From Rhodobacterales bacterium HKCCSP123 (lineage in GTDB: Bacteria > Pseudomonadota > Alphaproteobacteria > Rhodobacterales > Rhodobacteraceae), in NCBI GenBank assembly GCA_015689745.1, contig WVSO01000001.1, positions 94,575 through 158,574 on the forward strand: a stretch of 64,000 nt of DNA, in the 5' to 3' direction. This document shows positions 8,912-17,853 of this stretch, piece by piece. The notes below the pieces were generated by a model. It searched no databases. It saw nothing but the letters and a program-made list of their open reading frames with translations, and had not been told where the DNA came from. A program made the translations under genes and the position numbers. Position 1 is the stretch's first letter, and every line of letters begins with the position of its first letter.

Positions 8912-9688
8912 TCAATCCTGCGGCGGGTCGAGCGGCGGCAGGTAGCCCTCGAATGTCACGCTGTCGGCGACGCGACGCGCCTGCGCCTCGTCCTGCGCGC
9001 TGCGGATCGTCCAGCACAGGATCGGGACGCGCTGCGCCTTCAGCTCGGCCACCCGCGGGCTGCCGAGGTCTGTCCAGTCATGGCTGATGAAGCGTGCGCC
9101 CACCTGGCCGAAGCCCGCGATGCTGCGCAGCGCGGCGCAGGTCTCGGGCGCGAGGTGCGGCCATTGCGAGGGGATGAAGCCGCTCGTCACCAGCCCGCGC
9201 GGCACTCCGGGGGCAAGGTCACGCATCTGCGCGATCATGTAGGGGTTGAAGGACATCACCGCGACATCGCCGCCGTATCCGTCCAGATCCCTGGCAACCG
9301 CGCCCTCGAGATCGGCCCCGGCCTGCCCCAGCCCGCCGGACTGGTCCTTGAGTTCGAGCAGGAGGGGTACGGTGCCGGACACCATCTCCAGCACCTCGGA
9401 CAATGTCGGGATTCGATCCTCGCTGCCGGTCAGGCGGAGGTCCCCCAACTCCCGCGCCGTGCGCCCGCGAACCGGGCCCCGGGCGCTGGTCAGCCGGTCA
9501 AGCGTGTCATCGTGGAAGACCATCGCCACGCCGTCCGAGCTGAGCTGCAGGTCCAGCTCGATGCCGTAGCCCGCGCCGATCGCCCGGCGGATCGCCGTCG
9601 GGCTGTTCTCGATCACGCCCGCAGCGGCGTCGTGGAGCGCGCGATGCGCGATGGGCCGCGCGGTGAAGGATCGCGGAAGCTCGGGCAT
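8912..9688 (-). CDS. Glycerophosphodiester phosphodiesterase
   Basis: A 258-residue cytoplasmic GDPD without a signal peptide, similar to UgpQ-type enzymes. It hydrolyses glycerophosphodiesters to glycerol-3-phosphate and an alcohol. The catalytic HR pair is at residues 15-16 (AHRALHD), with ENSPTA near 27, the metal ligands in GIELDLQLS (E44, D46) and the second catalytic His in VFHDDTLDRLT (H59). The C-terminal half shows the barrel strands LLLELKDQSG and VAVMSFNP. It sits between ridA and the FemAB-like gene on the same strand with short gaps, so an operon is likely. Confidence 0.92.
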   Translation of the reverse strand: MPELPRSFTARPIAHRALHDAAAGVIENSPTAIRRAIGAGYGIELDLQLSSDGVAMVFHDDTLDRLTSARGPVRGRTARELGDLRLTGSEDRIPTLSEVLEMVSGTVPLLLELKDQSGGLGQAGADLEGAVARDLDGYGGDVAVMSFNPYMIAQMRDLAPGVPRGLVTSGFIPSQWPHLAPETCAALRSIAGFGQVGARFISHDWTDLGSPRVAELKAQRVPILCWTIRSAQDEAQARRVADSVTFEGYLPPLDPPQD

Positions 9689-9697
9689 GACGTGGCC

Positions 9698-10180
9698 TCA
9701 GGCCGGGTCGATCTGGAAGATGCCTTCCACCTCGACGGCGCAGCCGAAGGGCAGGGCGCCCGCGCTGACGGCCGAGCGGGCATGCCGCCCCTTGTCGCCC
9801 AGAACCTCGACGAACAGATCGGAGGCTCCGTTCACGACCTTGGGCTGGTCGCCGAACCCGGGCGTGGAGTTGACGAAGCCGGTCAGCTTGACCACCCGCA
9901 CCAGCCGGTCGAGATCGCCGCCGCAGGCCGCCTTGACCTGCGCGAGAAGGTTCATCGCGCAAAGCCGCGCCGCGGCGGCCCCGGCCTCGATCTCCATGTC
10001 CTCGCCCAGACGCCCCTTGATGAGGGTGGAAAGCCCCGCCGAGGTCATCGGCACCTGCCCGGAGACATGGACGATGTCGCCCGCGACGACATAGGGCACG
10101 TAATTGGCGCCTGGGGCGGGCGGCGGTGCGTCCAGCACGATCCCAAGCTCTGCCAAGCGCGCGTCGATCTCTCCAGCCAT
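9698..10180 (-). CDS. RidA family protein (YjgF/enamine-imine deaminase-like)
   Basis: A 160-residue protein of the YjgF/RidA superfamily. The segments YVVAGDIVHVSGQVPM and CAMNLLAQVKAACGGDLDRLVRVVKLTGFVNS are characteristic. The fold forms trimers, and canonical RidA hydrolyses reactive 2-aminoacrylate. This protein is longer than the usual 130 residues and resembles the RidA subgroups whose activity is unproven, so deaminase function is inferred only. The start is the ATG preceded by GGAGGG (10180). A longer frame upstream has no support. It is the first gene of the minus-strand set ridA-GDPD-FemAB-phhB. Confidence 0.85.
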   Translation of the reverse strand: MAGEIDARLAELGIVLDAPPPAPGANYVPYVVAGDIVHVSGQVPMTSAGLSTLIKGRLGEDMEIEAGAAAARLCAMNLLAQVKAACGGDLDRLVRVVKLTGFVNSTPGFGDQPKVVNGASDLFVEVLGDKGRHARSAVSAGALPFGCAVEVEGIFQIDPA

Positions 10181-10263
10181 GTCGGACGTCCCTCCGGATT
10201 GTGTGTCGCGGGCGAAGCTAGCGGCCCGCCGGTGAAAGGAAAAGGGGCCCGGCGGGATCGCAC

Positions 10264-11574
10264 TCAACTTTCGCGGAAGGCGCGCGAGAAATAGGCGATG
10301 AAGGGCTCCAGCAGGTAGGCCATCGGCGTGCGGTTCTCGGTGCGGATATAGGCCTCGACCGGCATGCCCGGCAGAAGCTGCCGCGGCGCGAGGCGGGCGA
10401 TCTCGCCTTCGTCCAGCACGATCTCGGCCCGGTAGAAGTTCAGGCCGCTGCCCTCGTCGGTGAAGATGTCGGCCGAGACCTGGCTGACCTGGCCGATCAG
10501 GTCGGCCATGTTGCGCATGTCGAATGCGGGAAAGCGCAGCGTCACCTCCTGCCCGACGAAGACCTGGTCCACATCGATCGCGGGCACCTGCGCGGTGATG
10601 ATGAGCGGCCGCCCCTCGGGCACCAGGTAGGCGACCGGATCGGCCGCGCGGACCACCGATTGCGGGCCGAAGACGCGCAGCCCGAGGATTCGGCCCGCGA
10701 CCGGTGCCCGCAGGTCCAGCTCGCCCATGCGGCGATCAAGGTCGCCGACGCGCTGGCGCAGCTCCTCCTCGGTCACGCGGATCTCGCGCAGCTGCGCGAT
10801 GGCCTCCTCCCGCCGGGCGGTGTCGAGTTGCAGGATGGCGAGGTCGGTCTCGATGATGCGCTCGGCCGCCTCGGCCTTGCGCGCCTCGAGCTGGCCAAGC
10901 GACCCGCGCAGCTGCGCCGCGTCGCGTTGCAGACGCAGGATCGGGTCCGACTGGATCAGGCCGCGTTCGAGAAGCCCCTGCTGACGCTCGAGATCGGTCT
11001 CGACGAGGGCGAGTTGTTCCTCGAGGGCGACCTCCTGCGCGTCGAGGGCCGCGATCTGCGCCTCGATCTGGGTGATGCGCCCGCGCAATTGCTCGGTCTC
11101 GCGGTTCAGCGTCTCGATCCGGGCGTCGAACAGGTTCTCCTGACCCTGCAACAGATCGGCGAGTTCCGCGTCCCCGGCAGCGCGCGCGACAAGATCGGCG
11201 GGGAAGCGCACCGCTGCAGCGCTGTCGCGCTCGGCCTCCAGCCGGGCCCGGCGCACGCGCACCTCGAAAAGCTGCGCGTCGGCCACGGCCAGGTCGCGTG
11301 CCAGCTGCCCCGGCGCGAGGCGCAGGATCGCATCGCCCGCCTCGACCCGGTCGCCCTCGTCAACCAGAAGCTCGGCGACGACACCGCCCTCGGGATGCTG
11401 GATCGCCTGGCGATTGCGGTCCACCTCGATGCGGCCTGTCGCGATGACCGCGCCCGACAGCTCGCTCATGACCGCCCAGCCGCCGAAACCGCCAAGAAGC
11501 AGCGACATCGCGACGAGCCCGGTCAGAAGCGGCCCGCGCACGGACCAGGCGCGGGCGGGATCCGGGCTGCTCAT
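10264..11574 (-). CDS. HlyD-family type I secretion periplasmic adaptor
   Basis: A 436-residue membrane fusion protein of type I secretion (PrtE/HlyD class). It links the inner-membrane ABC exporter to an outer-membrane TolC channel. One N-terminal membrane segment (about residues 15-38) precedes [22 protein letters not shown], the HlyD hallmark. A long coiled-coil hairpin rich in Glu, Arg, Gln and Leu (about 90-270) and a beta-barrel end with [27 protein letters not shown] follow. The ATG overlaps the ABC-transporter stop by 4 bp, so the pair is coupled. No RTX-type cargo or TolC gene is in the window. Confidence 0.92.
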   Translation of the reverse strand: MSSPDPARAWSVRGPLLTGLVAMSLLLGGFGGWAVMSELSGAVIATGRIEVDRNRQAIQHPEGGVVAELLVDEGDRVEAGDAILRLAPGQLARDLAVADAQLFEVRVRRARLEAERDSAAAVRFPADLVARAAGDAELADLLQGQENLFDARIETLNRETEQLRGRITQIEAQIAALDAQEVALEEQLALVETDLERQQGLLERGLIQSDPILRLQRDAAQLRGSLGQLEARKAEAAERIIETDLAILQLDTARREEAIAQLREIRVTEEELRQRVGDLDRRMGELDLRAPVAGRILGLRVFGPQSVVRAADPVAYLVPEGRPLIITAQVPAIDVDQVFVGQEVTLRFPAFDMRNMADLIGQVSQVSADIFTDEGSGLNFYRAEIVLDEGEIARLAPRQLLPGMPVEAYIRTENRTPMAYLLEPFIAYFSRAFRES

Positions 11575-13295
11575 GACACACCTCCCGGGGCCGCGGCGTT
11601 CTGGATATCGGCGTAATTGGCCAGTGTCTTCTGAAGAACCTCGCGTGTCGGGCCGAACATCGCCGGCGTCCCGCCAGACAGCACGAGAAGCCGGTCGCAT
11701 TCCCGGATCGCCGAGGGGCGATGCGCCATGATCAGCACCGCCCGCCCGTCGGCCTTGATCTCCTGTACCGCGGTGTTGAGCGCGATCGAGCCGTCGTTGT
11801 CGAGCGCCGAGTTCGGCTCGTCCAGCACCAGAAGTACCGGGTCGCCGTAAAGCGCCCGCGCAAGGCCGATGCGCTGGATCTGTCCGCCGGAGAGCCGCGC
11901 GCCAAGGCCCGAAACGCGGGTCTCGTATCCCGCGGGCAGGTTGAGGATCATGTCATGCGCCGCCGCGGCCTTGGCCGCCGCCACGACCTTGTCGGTATCC
12001 GGCGTTTCGGCCAGGCGGGCGATGTTCTCGGCGATGGTGCCCTCGAAAAGCGTCACCGCCTGGGGCAGGTAGCCGATGTGCATGCCCAGTTCGTCGGGGT
12101 CGTACTGGTCGAGCGTGGCGCCATCGAGACGGATCTGCCCGGTCGCGGGGGGCCAGACCGAGGTGATCGCGCGTGCGAGCGTGGACTTGCCCGAGCCCGA
12201 GGGACCGATCACGCCGACCGCCTGCCCCGGCTCGACCCTGAAGCTCACGCCGCGCAGCGTCGGAGCGCGCGCGCCCGGCGGCACCACCGTCAACTGGGTC
12301 ACCTCGAGCCGCGCCCTTGGCTTCGGCAGGGACATCCTCTGCGGCGTCTCGCGCTGGGTGGCGAGCAGGCCGCGCAACCGGTTCCAGGCCTGGCCGGCCT
12401 CGGCGATGGTGTTCCATTGGCCGATCGCCAGTTCGATCGGCGCGAGCGCCCGCCCCAGAAGGATCGAGCCCGCAATCATCGCGCCTGCCGTCATCTCGGC
12501 CTGCAGCACGAGATAGGCGCCGAGGCCCAGGATGGCGGATTGCAGGAAGAGCCGTGTGGTGCGCGTCATCGCGGTGAAGCCGCCGACGCGGTCGGCCGCG
12601 CGCATCCCCTCGCCCAGTGCGACGCGGCGCTGGCGGCGCCAGCGGGCAAAGGCGTTGGTCTGCATGCCGAGCGCGCGGATCAGCTCGGCCTCGGCCTGCA
12701 TCTCTCCGGCCATGCGGTCGGCGCCCTGCGCGGCGGCCGCCGAATCGGCGATGGGCCCCCGCGTCATCGACCGGTTCAGGAACGTGATCGCGATCAGCAC
12801 CAGCGCCCCGCCGACGGCGAGCCAGCCGAGCCACGGGTGAAACAGGAAGATCGCGGCGATGAACAGGGGCGTCCAGGGCAGATCGAAGACAGCCATGAAG
12901 ACCGGCGAGGCCACCAGGCGCTGAACCGCGCCCATGTCCTGCAGCGCGGTCTGCCGCTCGCCCGTGGCATGGGCCCGCGCGAGCGCCGCGCGGAAGATGC
13001 GGCCGTCCAACCCCTCCTGCAGGCGGGCCCCGTAGCGCGCGGCGACACGGCCGCGGACGAAGTCGAGCACCCCCATCATCAGGAACAGGAAGGCGATCAG
13101 CACGGTCAGCGCGACCAGCGTTTCCTCCGAACGGGAGCCGAGAACGCGGTCGTAGACCTGCAACATGTAGAGCGGCCCGGTCAGCATCAGCGCGTTCACC
13201 GCCATGCTGAACAGCGCCACCGACCACAGAAGCCATGCGTTCCGTCTGCGGAACCGCGTCAGGTCGTCGGGGCCGGCCCCGGAACTGCGAGACAT
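11571..13295 (-). CDS. Type I secretion system permease/ATPase (PrtD family ABC exporter)
   Basis: A 574-residue half-transporter with an N-terminal membrane domain (about 20-300, beginning after [26 protein letters not shown] text) and a C-terminal ATPase. Walker [12 protein letters not shown], the signature [17 protein letters not shown], Walker [13 protein letters not shown] and the switch His in IMAHRPSA are all intact. The length and the absence of a peptidase C39 domain fit PrtD/RsaD-like exporters of C-terminal-signal RTX proteins. The start at 13295 ([11 protein letters not shown]) was chosen over a long upstream extension through the divergent promoter region. It forms an operon with the HlyD-like adaptor and is divergent from mlaA. 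Confidence 0.93.
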   Translation of the reverse strand: MSRSSGAGPDDLTRFRRRNAWLLWSVALFSMAVNALMLTGPLYMLQVYDRVLGSRSEETLVALTVLIAFLFLMMGVLDFVRGRVAARYGARLQEGLDGRIFRAALARAHATGERQTALQDMGAVQRLVASPVFMAVFDLPWTPLFIAAIFLFHPWLGWLAVGGALVLIAITFLNRSMTRGPIADSAAAAQGADRMAGEMQAEAELIRALGMQTNAFARWRRQRRVALGEGMRAADRVGGFTAMTRTTRLFLQSAILGLGAYLVLQAEMTAGAMIAGSILLGRALAPIELAIGQWNTIAEAGQAWNRLRGLLATQRETPQRMSLPKPRARLEVTQLTVVPPGARAPTLRGVSFRVEPGQAVGVIGPSGSGKSTLARAITSVWPPATGQIRLDGATLDQYDPDELGMHIGYLPQAVTLFEGTIAENIARLAETPDTDKVVAAAKAAAAHDMILNLPAGYETRVSGLGARLSGGQIQRIGLARALYGDPVLLVLDEPNSALDNDGSIALNTAVQEIKADGRAVLIMAHRPSAIRECDRLLVLSGGTPAMFGPTREVLQKTLANYADIQNAAAPGGVS

Positions 13296-13473
13296 CTCGG
13301 CAATCGTCCTCGTGCAAATCGGGCCAGGCCCGGGGGGCGGCCCTTGACTCCGGCCCGCCCGGACACGTCTAACAAAGAGGACGCCCCGGTGGCTAGATAC
13401 CGTCCGACCCCTTTCAATACGGTTTCGCTCGGCTAGCTCACCCTTACGCTCACGATCCCACGGGGAAGCTGCC

Positions 13474-14319
13474 TTGCCCTGCACCAGCACAGTCGTTCGG
13501 CTTCGGGCCGCCCTTCCGGCGCTTTTTCTCGTCGTCCTGACGGCCTGTGGACCGGCTGCGCTGCCGCCCGGCGACAGCATCGTGGACGCGGACGAGGCAC
13601 AGAACCGCGCCGTGCACCGGTTCAACCTGTCGCTCGACCGCGCGCTGGTCGGCCCTGCGTCCGAGGGGTACGGCTCGGCCGTGCCGGAACCGGTGCGTCA
13701 GGGTGTCGGCAACTTCGCCTCGAACCTGGCGCAGCCATCCTACATCGTGAACAACCTCCTGCAGGTCCGTCTCGGGCAGGCCTCTCAGAACACGCTGCGA
13801 TTCCTGGTGAACTCGACCATCGGTCTTGGCGGGCTCTTCGATCCGGCAACCGCCCTGGGCCTCGACTCGGAGGAGACCGACTTCGGCGAAACGCTGCATG
13901 TCTGGGGTGTGCCCGAAGGCGATTTCGTCATGCTGCCGGTCTTCGGCCCGTCAACGAGGCGGGACACCGTCGGGCTCGTGGTCGACATGGCGCTCAACCC
14001 TGTCCGCCACGCCGTACCGGAGACCTACCGGCCCTACGTGACGGGGGTCGGGTTCCTCGACCGGTTCGGCGACCGATACGACAGCCGCGACATATTCGAG
14101 AGCGTGCTCTACGAAAGCAGCGACAGCTATGCGCAGCTGCGCTCGCTCTACCTGCAGAACCGCCGGTTCGAACTGCGCGGCCCGGGTCTGAGCTACGACA
14201 CCGCCGGTGCAGGCGACGATGTTTACGCCGACCCCTATGCGGATCCCTATTCCGATCCTTATACTGACCCCTCTGCAGATCCTTATTCAGACCCCTATAT
14301 TGACCCCTATGCGCCTTGA
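13474..14319 (+). CDS. mlaA: MlaA/VacJ family lipoprotein with a C-terminal YxDP repeat tail
   Basis: MlaA is an outer-membrane lipoprotein that removes mislocalised phospholipid from the outer leaflet and hands it to periplasmic MlaC. The start appears to be TTG (13474) with GGGGAAG upstream, because no ATG precedes the lipobox. The signal ends LVVLTAC, so Cys25 is the lipidation site. The VacJ body is clear: NRAVHRFNLSLDRAL, NFASNLAQPSYIVNNLLQ, NSTIGLGGLFDPAT and DSEETDFGETLHVWGV. The last 30 residues are an unusual run of YxDP tetrapeptides absent from typical MlaA. The 3' end overlaps mlaC by 11 bp. The usual mlaFED ABC genes are not nearby. Confidence 0.9.
   Translation: MPCTSTVVRLRAALPALFLVVLTACGPAALPPGDSIVDADEAQNRAVHRFNLSLDRALVGPASEGYGSAVPEPVRQGVGNFASNLAQPSYIVNNLLQVRLGQASQNTLRFLVNSTIGLGGLFDPATALGLDSEETDFGETLHVWGVPEGDFVMLPVFGPSTRRDTVGLVVDMALNPVRHAVPETYRPYVTGVGFLDRFGDRYDSRDIFESVLYESSDSYAQLRSLYLQNRRFELRGPGLSYDTAGAGDDVYADPYADPYSDPYTDPSADPYSDPYIDPYAP
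14221..14319 (+). repeat. 12-bp tandem repeat encoding (Y/S)xDP units at the mlaA 3' end
   Basis: From about 14221 the mlaA frame reads YADP, YADP, YSDP, YTDP, SADP, YSDP, YIDP, then YAP. This is seven full copies of a tetrapeptide coded by a 12-bp unit. The codons used (TAT, CCT, ACT, TCT, GCA, TCA, ATT) are unusually AT-ending for this genome. The unit variants differ mostly at third positions. Slippage-driven growth of the tail is an inference. Confidence 0.85.
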
Positions 14320-14920
14320 CATCCGACCAACCCGCCGTGCCCTCCTGTCAACGATCCTTGCCGGCCTCGCGCTGCCGCTCTTGCCCCGCGCGGCGGCTGC
14401 GCTGACCACCGGCCAGGCCTCCGGCCTCGTCACCCAGGTCGCCGCCGAGATCACGCGGATCATCAACTCCGGGCAGTCCGAATCCGCCATGATCGGCGAT
14501 TTCAACCGGCTCATGGGGCGCTACGCGGACATGCCCACGATCGCGCAGTCGGTGCTCGGCCCGCCCGCACGAACGGCCAGCCGGGCGCAGCTGTCGGCCT
14601 TCTCCGACGCGTTCCAGGCCTACATGGCGCGCAAGTACGGCCGCCGCTTCCGCGAGTTCATCGGCGGGACCGTCGCGGTGGAGGGCGCGCAGGACACCGG
14701 CCGCTATGTCGAGGTCATCTCGAACGTGCGCATCCCCGGCCGCGCGCCCTTCGAAGTGCGCTTCCGCGTCTGGGACCGCTCGGGCCGCCCGCTTTTCATC
14801 GACATGCTGATCGAGGGCGTCTCGCTCGTGATCTCGGAACGGTCGGAGGTGGGCTCGATCATGGACCGCAACGGCGGCTCGATCGACGCCACCATCCAGG
14901 CGCTTCGCGGCCTCGGCTGA
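14309..14920 (+). CDS. mlaC: MlaC/Ttg2-type phospholipid-binding periplasmic protein
   Basis: A 203-residue protein of the MlaC/toluene-tolerance Ttg2 family, the periplasmic shuttle that takes phospholipids from MlaA to the inner-membrane MlaFEDB complex. The N terminus has a signal with an RR pair (TRRALLSTILAGLALPLLPRAAAA), so Tat export is possible. Family text includes FNRLMGRYADMPTIAQSVLGPPAR, FSDAFQAYMARKYGRRF and IDMLIEGVSLVISERSEVGSI. The ATG at 14309 lies inside the mlaA repeat tail and overlaps its stop by 11 bp, so translation is probably coupled. A longer open frame starting at 14207 only reads the repeat out of frame. Confidence 0.9.
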   Translation: MRLDIRPTRRALLSTILAGLALPLLPRAAAALTTGQASGLVTQVAAEITRIINSGQSESAMIGDFNRLMGRYADMPTIAQSVLGPPARTASRAQLSAFSDAFQAYMARKYGRRFREFIGGTVAVEGAQDTGRYVEVISNVRIPGRAPFEVRFRVWDRSGRPLFIDMLIEGVSLVISERSEVGSIMDRNGGSIDATIQALRGLG

Positions 14921-14974
14921 GCGGGGCGTCACACTTCCATTGCCCCGGCTTCGACCGGGGCTAGCTCTGGCCAC

Positions 14975-15541
14975 ATGACAGATCTTTCCCTCGACACCCG
15001 CACCGGCCTGCCCGAGGCGCTTCGCGTTCTCCTCGCCGATTACCCGCGCGACGGCTGGGCCGCGCATCCGCAGTTTCACGGCCTCGTCAGTTTCTGGCTG
15101 GAGCGGCACATGATGTTCCGTCAACTGATGGATCACATGACGCGGGAGACAGAGGCCTTTCTCGACGGCAACCGAGACCCCGCCGGTTTCGCGCAAGGGA
15201 TCGGGCGCTATGGCGGCCTGTTCGTGAACCAGTTGCACGGCCACCACCAGATCGAGGATCACCACTATTTCCCGATCCTGCGCGACCGCGAGGCGCGGAT
15301 CACCCGCGGCTTCGACCTGCTGGACAGCGATCACCACGCGCTCGACGGCATCCTTGCCCGCTTCGTGGACCAGGCGAACGGCGCGATCCGGGGTGCGTCG
15401 GGCCGGGACCCGAAGACCGCGGCAGGCGCGCTGCGCGATGGTCTGACCGGCCTCGAGCGCCTGATCGATCGCCACCTGACCGACGAGGAAGACCTGATCG
15501 TTCCGGTCATCCTGCGCGACGGGCCCGGCGGGCTGGGTTAG
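14975..15541 (+). CDS. Hemerythrin HHE domain-containing protein
   Basis: A 188-residue helical protein with hemerythrin-type iron ligands. The visible pattern is WLERHMMFRQLMDHM, then LHGHHQIEDHHYFPIL with the HxxxE-like set, SDHHALDGIL, and IDRHLTDEEDLIVP near the C terminus. These can form a non-heme di-iron site that binds O2, NO or iron in bacterial HHE proteins. The function here is unknown; nitrosative or oxygen sensing is an inference. It follows mlaC after 54 bp on the same strand and may share its transcript. The 3' end faces the small membrane protein gene with a 3-bp gap. Confidence 0.85.
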   Translation: MTDLSLDTRTGLPEALRVLLADYPRDGWAAHPQFHGLVSFWLERHMMFRQLMDHMTRETEAFLDGNRDPAGFAQGIGRYGGLFVNQLHGHHQIEDHHYFPILRDREARITRGFDLLDSDHHALDGILARFVDQANGAIRGASGRDPKTAAGALRDGLTGLERLIDRHLTDEEDLIVPVILRDGPGGLG

Positions 15542-15544
15542 GGC

Positions 15545-15964
15545 CTAGATCTCCGCGCGACGCCAGAGCGGACCGACCGCAAGAGCCAGCACCGCGATGT
15601 TGAAGACCGCGTTGGAGGCATGCCCCGACAGGATCGAGCCGGTGCTGTCCACGGTGAACCACAGGAGGGCGCCGCCCACCACCGCACGGCGGACCGCTTC
15701 CGGTGCGGCATCGAAGGCCGCGCCGGACAGGAGCCATACGGTCGCGGCCCATCCCCCGAGAAACCCCGCCATCAAGCCACAGAGGAACCGCGCCTCGGGC
15801 GAGGCGAGGCTGACCGTTCCATCCAGCGGCAGGCCCAGCAGGTCGATCACCCACTCGGCCGGGCCTGCCGTGGCGGGGATCGTCGCCAGCAGCAGGAAGG
15901 GCGCGAATCCGCCGATCACCAGGGCGCTGATGCGCAGCCAGCGTTTCTGGGTCTGAAGGGTCAT
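15545..15964 (-). CDS. Small four-helix integral membrane protein, function unknown
   Basis: A 139-residue protein with about four hydrophobic segments (near 12-30, 60-80, 90-105 and 115-130). I do not recognise the family with confidence; it resembles small uncharacterised inner-membrane proteins found in alphaproteobacteria. The start at 15964 is preceded by AAGGAAA, which fits a ribosome-binding site, and the longer frame upstream would cross the divergent promoter. It is divergent from the XRE regulator, 114 bp away, so the regulator may control it. Confidence 0.7.
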   Translation of the reverse strand: MTLQTQKRWLRISALVIGGFAPFLLLATIPATAGPAEWVIDLLGLPLDGTVSLASPEARFLCGLMAGFLGGWAATVWLLSGAAFDAAPEAVRRAVVGGALLWFTVDSTGSILSGHASNAVFNIAVLALAVGPLWRRAEI

Positions 15965-16078
15965 GTCCGGGTTTCCTTGTTCCGTGATCTTGCGGCCCCT
16001 CCTCGCCCGGCACAGGTCATCGTCGCAATTACCTTGGTGGTAAGCGACGCGGGCTTGCGGGCGTGCTAAGGCGAGGAC

Positions 16079-16825
16079 ATGACCCGGTTCGCCGATACGC
16101 TCCGTTTCTGGCGGCAGGCCCGCCGCCTGTCGCAGCTCGGCCTCGCGCTCGAGGCCGGGGTTTCGGCGCGGCACATCTCGTTCCTCGAAACCGGACGGGC
16201 ACGCCCGAGCGCCGAGATGATCGGGCGTCTCGGCGCGGCGATGGCCCTGCCGCTCGATGCGCGCAACCAGATGCTGACGCGCGCGGGCTTTGCCGCCGCC
16301 TATGCATCACGCGACTGGAACGACGCCGAGATGGAGCCGATCCGGCAGGCTGTCGGCAGGATGCTGGCCAGCCATGCGCCCTTTCCGGGCCTCGCCGTCG
16401 ATGCCGATTGGACGGTGCTGGGGCTGAACCCGGCGGCGGCCGCGCTGTTCGGTCAGCTCGGGCTTTCCGAAGGCGGCAGCTTTCTCGACCTGATGGTCTC
16501 CGACGCGCTGCCCGTGCTGGTCGAGAACTGGCCGGAGGTCGCCCACCACACGGCCACGCGGCTCCGGCTTGAAAGCGCCGCCCGCGGCGGGGTGCCCCGC
16601 CTTGACGCCGCCGCCGCGCATCTTGCGCGGACGCCGCCACCCCGCGGCACGTCCACCGGCCCGGTGGTTCCGGTGAACCTGCGGCTGGGCGACACCCGGC
16701 TGTCGCTGTTCTCGACCCTCGCGCAGTTCGGCACCCCGGAAGACCTGTTGCTCGAGGACCTCCGGATCGAGCTGTTCTTTCCGATGGACGAGGCGACCGA
16801 GGCCGCGCTCATGGCGCTCGCCTGA
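16079..16825 (+). CDS. XRE-family regulator with MmyB-like ligand-binding domain
   Basis: A 248-residue transcription factor. An N-terminal helix-turn-helix (about residues 8-60: RQARRLSQLGLALEAGVSARHISFLETGRARPS) is followed by the MmyB-like domain, whose marks are MEPIRQAVGRML, PFPGLAVDADWTVLGLNPAAAALF and LSLFSTLAQFGTPEDLLLEDLRIELFFP. This PAS-like domain binds fatty acids in characterised relatives. GGCGAGGAC precedes the ATG. It is divergent from the small membrane protein, a likely target. Confidence 0.9.
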   Translation: MTRFADTLRFWRQARRLSQLGLALEAGVSARHISFLETGRARPSAEMIGRLGAAMALPLDARNQMLTRAGFAAAYASRDWNDAEMEPIRQAVGRMLASHAPFPGLAVDADWTVLGLNPAAAALFGQLGLSEGGSFLDLMVSDALPVLVENWPEVAHHTATRLRLESAARGGVPRLDAAAAHLARTPPPRGTSTGPVVPVNLRLGDTRLSLFSTLAQFGTPEDLLLEDLRIELFFPMDEATEAALMALA

Positions 16826-16832
16826 CAAGAAG

Positions 16833-16855
16833 GCCCCCGGCATTCAACCGGGGGC
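16833..16855 (+). terminator. GC-rich hairpin after the XRE regulator
   Basis: GCCCCCGG (16833-16840), a 7-base loop, then CCGGGGGC (16848-16855) form a perfect 8-bp stem 8 bp after the stop. There is no clear T-tract, so it may be a weak or Rho-assisted terminator. Two copies of the palindrome CGGGCGCCCG follow at 16873 and 16910, the second next to an A-run that would act on the minus strand for the curlin gene. Confidence 0.45.
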
Positions 16856-16938
16856 AGGTGCGGGAACGGGGTCGGGCGCCCGACCGGGTGGGGACCAGTG
16901 AAAATTGGCCGGGCGCCCGTTCCGGTCTTCGACGGGGA

Positions 16939-17337
16939 TCAGTCGAAGCCGAACTGGAAGGTCAGGCCTGCCTGGCCGTGACCGGTCTGGAGGACATTGG
17001 CGCGGGCGCCGTTGCCGAACTGGAAGATACCGTGGGCCTGGCTGCGGCCGCGCTGATCGAGCGTCGCGGCATGGCCATTGCCCTCCTGGTGGATGACGCC
17101 GAGCGACCTGCCTCCGGCGACCTGCGCGATGGCCGCACCGTTGAACGAGCCGTCCTGGTGGACGAAGGCGCCACTCTCGACACCTCGCGCGATCTGGTAG
17201 AGGGCGAGGCCCGCGCGGATCGCCCGTGCCTCGTCGGCATTGGCGGCATTGACGGTCAGGCTCAGGCTGCCGCCGGCGGCTGCGGGAAGGGCGGTGGCGG
17301 CGACGAGGGCGGCGGTGAGAAGGGTCTTGCGGAACAT
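16939..17337 (-). CDS. Curlin-repeat protein, CsgB/CsgA-like amyloid subunit
   Basis: A 132-residue secreted protein with a signal peptide (1 to about 21, ending ALPAAAGG). The mature part contains several degenerate curlin repeats with the Q-x-G-x-(N/G) rhythm: VHQDGSFNGAAIAQVAGG, VIHQEGNGHAATLDQRG, IFQFGNGARANVLQTGHG, then a final FQFG. In curli, CsgB nucleates and CsgA forms the fibre on the cell surface. Which role this one has cannot be decided, but the irregular repeats and its place after csgH are compatible with a minor subunit. It shares a strand with the csgH-like gene and the second curlin. Confidence 0.75.
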   Translation of the reverse strand: MFRKTLLTAALVAATALPAAAGGSLSLTVNAANADEARAIRAGLALYQIARGVESGAFVHQDGSFNGAAIAQVAGGRSLGVIHQEGNGHAATLDQRGRSQAHGIFQFGNGARANVLQTGHGQAGLTFQFGFD

Positions 17338-17397
17338 GGCAGTGATCCTTTCGAGATACGGGGGGGCGAAGGGGTTCGGTGAGGGCGCGGTGCCCGG

Positions 17398-17769
17398 TCA
17401 GAGATCGACCGGGCAGCGATAGGTTCGGCCGGACACTTCGAGCGTCAGCTCGGCGTCGAGACCGCTCGCGGGTCCGTTGAGCGTCACCTGCCCCACGCGG
17501 GCCGGGATGCCGGGGGCCACGCGGAACGGTCCGCCCTGGTTCATCAGGGTGCCGCGGCGTTCGACCCGAAGGCGGTACTCGCCGCTGAGCGCGGCGTTGC
17601 TCGTGACGACACCCTCAAGCGTGAGCATCCCGCCACGGCCGGTGACGTCGACGGAACAGCTGAGCGGGCCCCTTTCGGGCGCACCCGACTGGTCGGCCAG
17701 TGCGGTGCATCCCAGCGCGAAGGCCGCGAGGCCGGTGGCGAGGGCGATCCTGGGGGCTGTGAAGAGCAT
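17398..17769 (-). CDS. csgH: CsgH-like curli assembly chaperone
   Basis: A 123-residue secreted protein with a signal (about 1-24) and a single small beta-sandwich-type domain: SCSVDVTGRGGMLTLEGVV, GEYRLRVERRGTLMNQGG, then VTLNGPASGLDAELTLEVSG and a C-terminal CPVDL. The two domain Cys could form a disulfide. This matches my memory of CsgH, the alphaproteobacterial periplasmic chaperone that inhibits premature curli polymerisation. The position between two curlin-repeat genes supports it. The segment FALGC could be read as a lipobox, so a lipoprotein is an alternative. Confidence 0.75.
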   Translation of the reverse strand: MLFTAPRIALATGLAAFALGCTALADQSGAPERGPLSCSVDVTGRGGMLTLEGVVTSNAALSGEYRLRVERRGTLMNQGGPFRVAPGIPARVGQVTLNGPASGLDAELTLEVSGRTYRCPVDL

Positions 17770-17853
17770 CGGGGCATCCTTTCGGTAAGCGTTGGGGCCG
17801 GAGGCGGGCGGGAGGAGGGGGGACCCGCCCCCGGAGGGCGCGACCGGCGCCGG

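Noticed and set aside
14207..14308. Upstream extension of mlaC (MQATMFTPTP...)
   Set aside because: It is the mlaA repeat read in another frame; the true signal peptide starts at 14309.
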